Source of the DNA: Amycolatopsis sp. CA-230715
GTDB taxonomy: Bacteria; Actinomycetota; Actinomycetes; Mycobacteriales; Pseudonocardiaceae
Assembly (NCBI RefSeq): GCF_018736145.1
Contig: NZ_CP059997.1
Coordinates: forward strand, 867,501 to 931,500
Direction: 5' to 3'
DNA: 64,000 nucleotides
Under the pieces are notes generated by a model. That model had not been told where the DNA came from. It ran no database searches and worked only from the letters and a program-made list of their open reading frames with translations. The position numbers and the translations under genes were made by a program. This document shows positions 60,996-64,000 of this stretch, one piece after another (the stretch's first letter is position 1; each line of letters starts with the position of its first letter).

Positions 60996-61365
60996 GGCCC
61001 GCACGGTCGGCGCCTTCACCGGCCGGCACGTGCTCGCCGAACTGACCGACGCCGATCCCGCGCTGCTCGACGACAGCGGCGCCCTGCGCGAAGCCATGTC
61101 GTCCGCACTGTCCGCCGCGGGCGCGACCGTGTGCGAGGTGATCTCGCACCGCTTCGAACCGCAGGGCCTGACCGTGCTGGCGATGCTGGCCGAATCGCAC
61201 GCCTCCATCCACACCTACCCGGAGCTCGGTGCCGCCTTCGTCGACGTGTTCACCTGCGGCGAGCGGGCCGACCCGGAACTCGCGGTCGAACTGCTCGCCA
61301 AGGCCGTCGGCGCGGCGTCCGTGCGATCGTCCACAGTGCACCGCGGCAACGGAAAGGACTCTTGA
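60985..61365 (+). CDS. speD: S-adenosylmethionine decarboxylase (prokaryotic class)
   Basis: A 126-aa pyruvoyl-dependent enzyme that makes decarboxylated SAM, the aminopropyl donor. The self-cleavage site is AESHASIHTYPE with Ser71 as pyruvoyl precursor; the proton-donor Cys lies in VFTCGER. It overlaps the decarboxylase by 11 bases and shares one base with the next start (TGATG). Confidence 0.9.
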   Translation: MKDEARTVGAFTGRHVLAELTDADPALLDDSGALREAMSSALSAAGATVCEVISHRFEPQGLTVLAMLAESHASIHTYPELGAAFVDVFTCGERADPELAVELLAKAVGAASVRSSTVHRGNGKDS

Positions 61366-62216
61366 TGCGCGAGATCAGCGAACTCCTCGGCGCGGGGCTC
61401 ACCAGGACCTGGGAGATCGGCGAAGTCCTGCTGGAGACCAAGACCGAATACCAGGAACTGCTGATCGCCCGTACCGCGCAAGGGATCTCCCTGTTCTGCG
61501 ACGGCGAGCGCCAGAGCACCGAAGCGAGCCAGCTCGTCTACCACGAGGCGCTCATGGTGCCGCCCCTGCTGCTCGCCGAACGGTTGCGGCGCGTGCTGAT
61601 CATCGGGTCGAGCGAAGGCGTCGCGAGCCAGCTCGCGATCGCCATGGGCGCCGACGAGGTGGACCACGTCGACATCGACCGCGAGGCGGTCGCCGCGTGC
61701 GCGGAGCACCTGCCCTACGGCTATACGCCCGAAGAGCTTCGCGCGGCCGAAGTCGCGGAGAGCGGGGTCCGGGTCCACTACCTCGACGGCTGGCAGTGGG
61801 TGGCGGACGCGGCGGCGCGGGGACGGTCCTACGACGTGGTGGTGGTCGACCTCCCCGACGAGAACGACGATCCCGCCGCGCAGCACAACCGGCTCTACGG
61901 CTCGGATTTCCTCGCCGCGTGCGCCCGTTTGCTCAGCCCCGGCGGCGTGGTGAGCGTGCAGGCGGGCTGCCCCACCTTGTGGCGCAACGAAACACTGGCC
62001 GCGGCGTGGCAGCGGTTCACCGGCGCGTTCCCGAGCGTCGTCTACTACGGCTCGGACGAGCACGAGTGGGCTTTCCTCAGCGCCCGTACGGACACGGTGG
62101 ACAGTCCACTGGAGACGATGCTCGCCCGGCTCGCGGACGCGCCGGCTCAACCGTCCACAATAGACGCCGACGCGCTGCGTGGCGGGACGGTGCCGCCGAG
62201 GTCACTCCGGGCGTAG
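61365..62216 (+). CDS. speE: Aminopropyltransferase (spermidine synthase-like)
   Basis: A 283-aa Rossmann-fold protein. It has the N-terminal beta-domain (TEYQELLIARTAQGISLFCDGERQ broken by a turn), the family YHEALMVPPLL and VVVDLPDENDD, the DxPD-type loop with the catalytic acid. It should transfer the aminopropyl group from decarboxylated SAM to putrescine or another amine. Several conserved positions differ from classical SpeE, so the amine acceptor is open. Its end overlaps the converging tetR gene by 15 bases. Confidence 0.8.
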   Translation: MREISELLGAGLTRTWEIGEVLLETKTEYQELLIARTAQGISLFCDGERQSTEASQLVYHEALMVPPLLLAERLRRVLIIGSSEGVASQLAIAMGADEVDHVDIDREAVAACAEHLPYGYTPEELRAAEVAESGVRVHYLDGWQWVADAAARGRSYDVVVVDLPDENDDPAAQHNRLYGSDFLAACARLLSPGGVVSVQAGCPTLWRNETLAAAWQRFTGAFPSVVYYGSDEHEWAFLSARTDTVDSPLETMLARLADAPAQPSTIDADALRGGTVPPRSLRA

Positions 62217-62771
62217 TCCGGCGAGCACCACCTTGACCATGCACAGGCCCTCGTCCTCCGGCGCGTTCACGGCGGCGATGCCGACGCCGTGCCCGAGCCG
62301 CAGCAGGGCGGGGCCGGTGAGATCCTCGCGCACCACGCCCGCCTTCTGCGCGTTGGTGACCACGAGGGACGCCGCCTCGGTGATGCTGGCGCGGCACCAG
62401 GCGAAGGTTTCCGAACCCCGGTCCATCGCGGCCTTCAGCGTCTGCGCGAGGCCGTTCTTGTAGACCACGAACCGGACCTGCTCCCGCAGCCACTCCTCGA
62501 GCGCTTCCTTCGGCGGCAGCTCGTCCACCAGGCGGTAGGCGGAGTCGACGAGCGCGACGATGTCCGCGCGGTAGACCGCTTCGATCAACGCGTCCCTGGT
62601 CGGGAAGTGCCGATAGAGCGTGCCCGCGCCGACACCGGCGCGCTTCGCGATGTCGTCGAGAGGTGCCTCCGCCCCGTGCTCGCCGAACGCTTCGCGCGCG
62701 GCGCTGACGATGCGCTCGTAGTTGCGCCGGGCGTCGGCCCGCATCGCCCGCGGGGCACCCACAGCCTCCAT
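62202..62771 (-). CDS. TetR-family regulator of the adjacent efflux pump
   Basis: A 189-aa repressor. The HTH is APLDDIAKRAGVGAGTLYRHFPTRDALIEAVY (about 30-60) and the rest a ligand-binding domain. AAGGAGG six bases before the ATG fixes the start. It is divergent from the MFS gene, with paired operators in between, and should be released by a pump substrate. Confidence 0.88.
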   Translation of the reverse strand: MEAVGAPRAMRADARRNYERIVSAAREAFGEHGAEAPLDDIAKRAGVGAGTLYRHFPTRDALIEAVYRADIVALVDSAYRLVDELPPKEALEEWLREQVRFVVYKNGLAQTLKAAMDRGSETFAWCRASITEAASLVVTNAQKAGVVREDLTGPALLRLGHGVGIAAVNAPEDEGLCMVKVVLAGLRPE

Positions 62772-62814
62772 CGACGGCCTCCTTCGCACCTCTCCGGAAA
62801 AGCGCTTGCCGAAC

Positions 62815-62866
62815 CGGAGAGTGTCTCCATATGATGGCACACGTCTCGAAGTGGAGACACTCTCCG
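62815..62866. promoter_or_regulatory. Paired TetR operators in inverted orientation
   Basis: CGGAGAGTGTCTCCA (62815-62829) and its exact complement (62852-62866) are separated by 22 bp. Each arm is itself a GGAGA-nnn-TCTCC dyad, so two TetR dimers could bind. CATATGAT (62828-62835) between them may be the -10 of the efflux gene. Confidence 0.65.
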
Positions 62867-62892
62867 ATTCTCTGCTCTCACTGGAGTATCCC

Positions 62893-64000
62893 TTGACGCG
62901 TTCCACCCTGCCCGCACCACCCGGCACGCGCGCGGCGCCGCGGCCGGGACTCGCGCTGGCGGTGCTGCTCACCTGCCAGCTCATGTTCATCCTCGACGCC
63001 ACCGTGATGAACGTGGCGCTGCCGAGGATCCGCGCCGACCTCGGCTTCTCGCAGCCCGGCCTGTCCTGGGTGATGAGCTCCTACACGCTGGTCTTCGGCG
63101 GGCTGCTCCTGCTCGGCGGCCGCGCGGGCGACCTGCTCGGCAGGCGCCGCATGTTCGTCGTCGGTGTCACCGTGTTCACCGTCGCGTCCTTCGCGGGCGG
63201 CTTCGCGAACTCGGCCGAGTTCCTGATCATTTCCCGTGTCGCACAAGGCATCGGCGCCGCCATGGCGGGCCCGAGCACGCTCGCGTTGGTCACCACCACG
63301 GTCAGCAGCCCCGCCGCGAGGGTCCGCGCGCTGGCGCTGTTCTCCGCGATGGCCAGCGGCGGGTTCGCGATCGGGCTCATCCTCGGCGGCCTGCTCACCG
63401 AATGGTTCTCGTGGCGCGCGGTGCTGTTCATCAACGTGCCGTTCGGCGTCGCCATCGCGACGCTCGCGCCCCGGTTCGTCCGCGAACCCGAGCGTGTGCC
63501 CGCCAAGCTCGACCTGCCCGGCGCGGTCACCGCGACGCTCGGCGTCGGCTCGCTGGTCTACGGGTTCATCAGGGCGGGCGACGCGGGCTGGGGCGACACG
63601 TTCGCGCGGTTCGCGCTCGGGGCCGGTGTCGTGCTGATCGCCGCGTTCCTGCTCATCGAGCGCCGCACCGCGCAGCCGCTGATGCCGCTGCACCTGTTCA
63701 CCGACCGCGACCGCGTCGCCGCCTACGCCAACTTCTTCCTCGGGCCGATAGCGATGATGTCGATGTTCTTCTACCTGACCCAGTTCCTGCAGCTGGTGCT
63801 GAAGCTCGCGCCGCTGACGACCGGGTTCGCGTTCCTCCCGATGGCGGCGGGCATCTTCGGGATGAGCAGGGCGGTGCCGAAGCTGCTCCCCCGGTTCGGC
63901 CCGAAACCCCTCGCCGTCACCGGCAGCGCACTGATGGTCGCCGGTCTCGTGCTGCTGACCCAGGTCGACACGGCGAGCGCCTACTTCGGCTCGTTGTTCG
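62893..64000 (+). CDS. DHA2-family MFS efflux transporter (3' end outside window)
   Basis: At least 369 residues of a multidrug efflux pump of the 14-helix EmrB/QacA type. The first helix carries MFILDATVMNVALPRIRADLG (motif D1). GGRAGDLLGRRRMF (motif A) and RVAQGIGAAMAGPSTLAL (motif B/C region) follow. TTG 62893 was chosen because GGAG lies five bases upstream and no ATG/GTG precedes the first helix. The frame is open at the window end. Confidence 0.85.
   Translation, partial: MTRSTLPAPPGTRAAPRPGLALAVLLTCQLMFILDATVMNVALPRIRADLGFSQPGLSWVMSSYTLVFGGLLLLGGRAGDLLGRRRMFVVGVTVFTVASFAGGFANSAEFLIISRVAQGIGAAMAGPSTLALVTTTVSSPAARVRALALFSAMASGGFAIGLILGGLLTEWFSWRAVLFINVPFGVAIATLAPRFVREPERVPAKLDLPGAVTATLGVGSLVYGFIRAGDAGWGDTFARFALGAGVVLIAAFLLIERRTAQPLMPLHLFTDRDRVAAYANFFLGPIAMMSMFFYLTQFLQLVLKLAPLTTGFAFLPMAAGIFGMSRAVPKLLPRFGPKPLAVTGSALMVAGLVLLTQVDTASAYFGSLF

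Noticed and set aside
58179..61214. Very long open frame (over 1000 codons) on the minus strand
   Set aside because: It is antisense to actP, the decarboxylase and speD, all of which have clear domains. Long antisense frames are expected at this GC content. Its translation is low-complexity Arg/His/Glu-rich.

Overview
The window reads as chromosomal DNA of a GC-rich, mycolate-free actinomycete, most likely Amycolatopsis or a close relative in the Pseudonocardiaceae. This is inferred from very high GC at third codon positions, many GTG starts and overlapping stop/start pairs, a conservon (cvnABCD), three F420-type luciferase-fold oxidoreductases, a KstR-controlled sterol-catabolism block and WS/DGAT lipid metabolism. 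No rRNA, tRNA, CRISPR array, integrase or transposase was found.

Layout. 1-5.1 kb: the end of a flavin oxidoreductase, a truncated foreign-looking XRE regulator trapped between two 131-bp direct repeats, then a histidine kinase coupled to a GT39-type glycosyltransferase. 5.2-14.4 kb: mostly housekeeping genes (DUF3099, M20 amidohydrolase, methyltransferase, dtd, sigB, class I fumarase) and an ECF42 sigma factor with its DGPF partner. 14.4-21.9 kb: a minus-strand 2-aminoethylphosphonate locus (GntR, FAD oxidoreductase, phosphonatase-like hydrolase, phnSTUV) followed by a lipoprotein and an SRPBCC protein. 23.6-29.4 kb: a counterpart of the mycobacterial igr operon (chsE1-chsE2-chsH2-chsH1-ltp2) for the last propionate unit of the sterol side chain, with a perfect KstR box at its head. 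29.7-39.7 kb: WS/DGAT, an HSL-type esterase, a secreted protein opposite a STAND regulator, fadE34 divergent from kstR with two KstR boxes between them, and a secreted ricin-fold protein. 39.8-46 kb: two regulators, three LLM flavoproteins and a methyltransferase. 46.1-51.5 kb: fused isobutyryl-CoA mutase icmF, an NTF2-like protein and an arsR-AHSA1-DUF899 operon. 51.5-56.7 kb: conservon cvnABCD. 57.8-62.2 kb: DUF485-actP followed by a decarboxylase, speD and an aminopropyltransferase (polyamine synthesis). 62.2-64 kb: TetR and a DHA2 efflux pump that runs off the end.

How it works together. KstR should repress fadE34, itself and the igr operon until sterol CoA thioesters accumulate. The propionyl-CoA released, and branched-chain acyl-CoAs, would meet B12-dependent mutase chemistry, while WS/DGAT can store acyl chains. 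The phosphonate locus imports AEP and should take it to phosphonoacetaldehyde and then acetaldehyde plus phosphate.

The least explained signal is non-coding. About two dozen copies of a short palindrome (arms GCCCCGAAGG / CCTTCGGGGC) sit almost only between convergent genes. Three clusters carry them inside a larger composite module of about 150 bp that is itself repeated.
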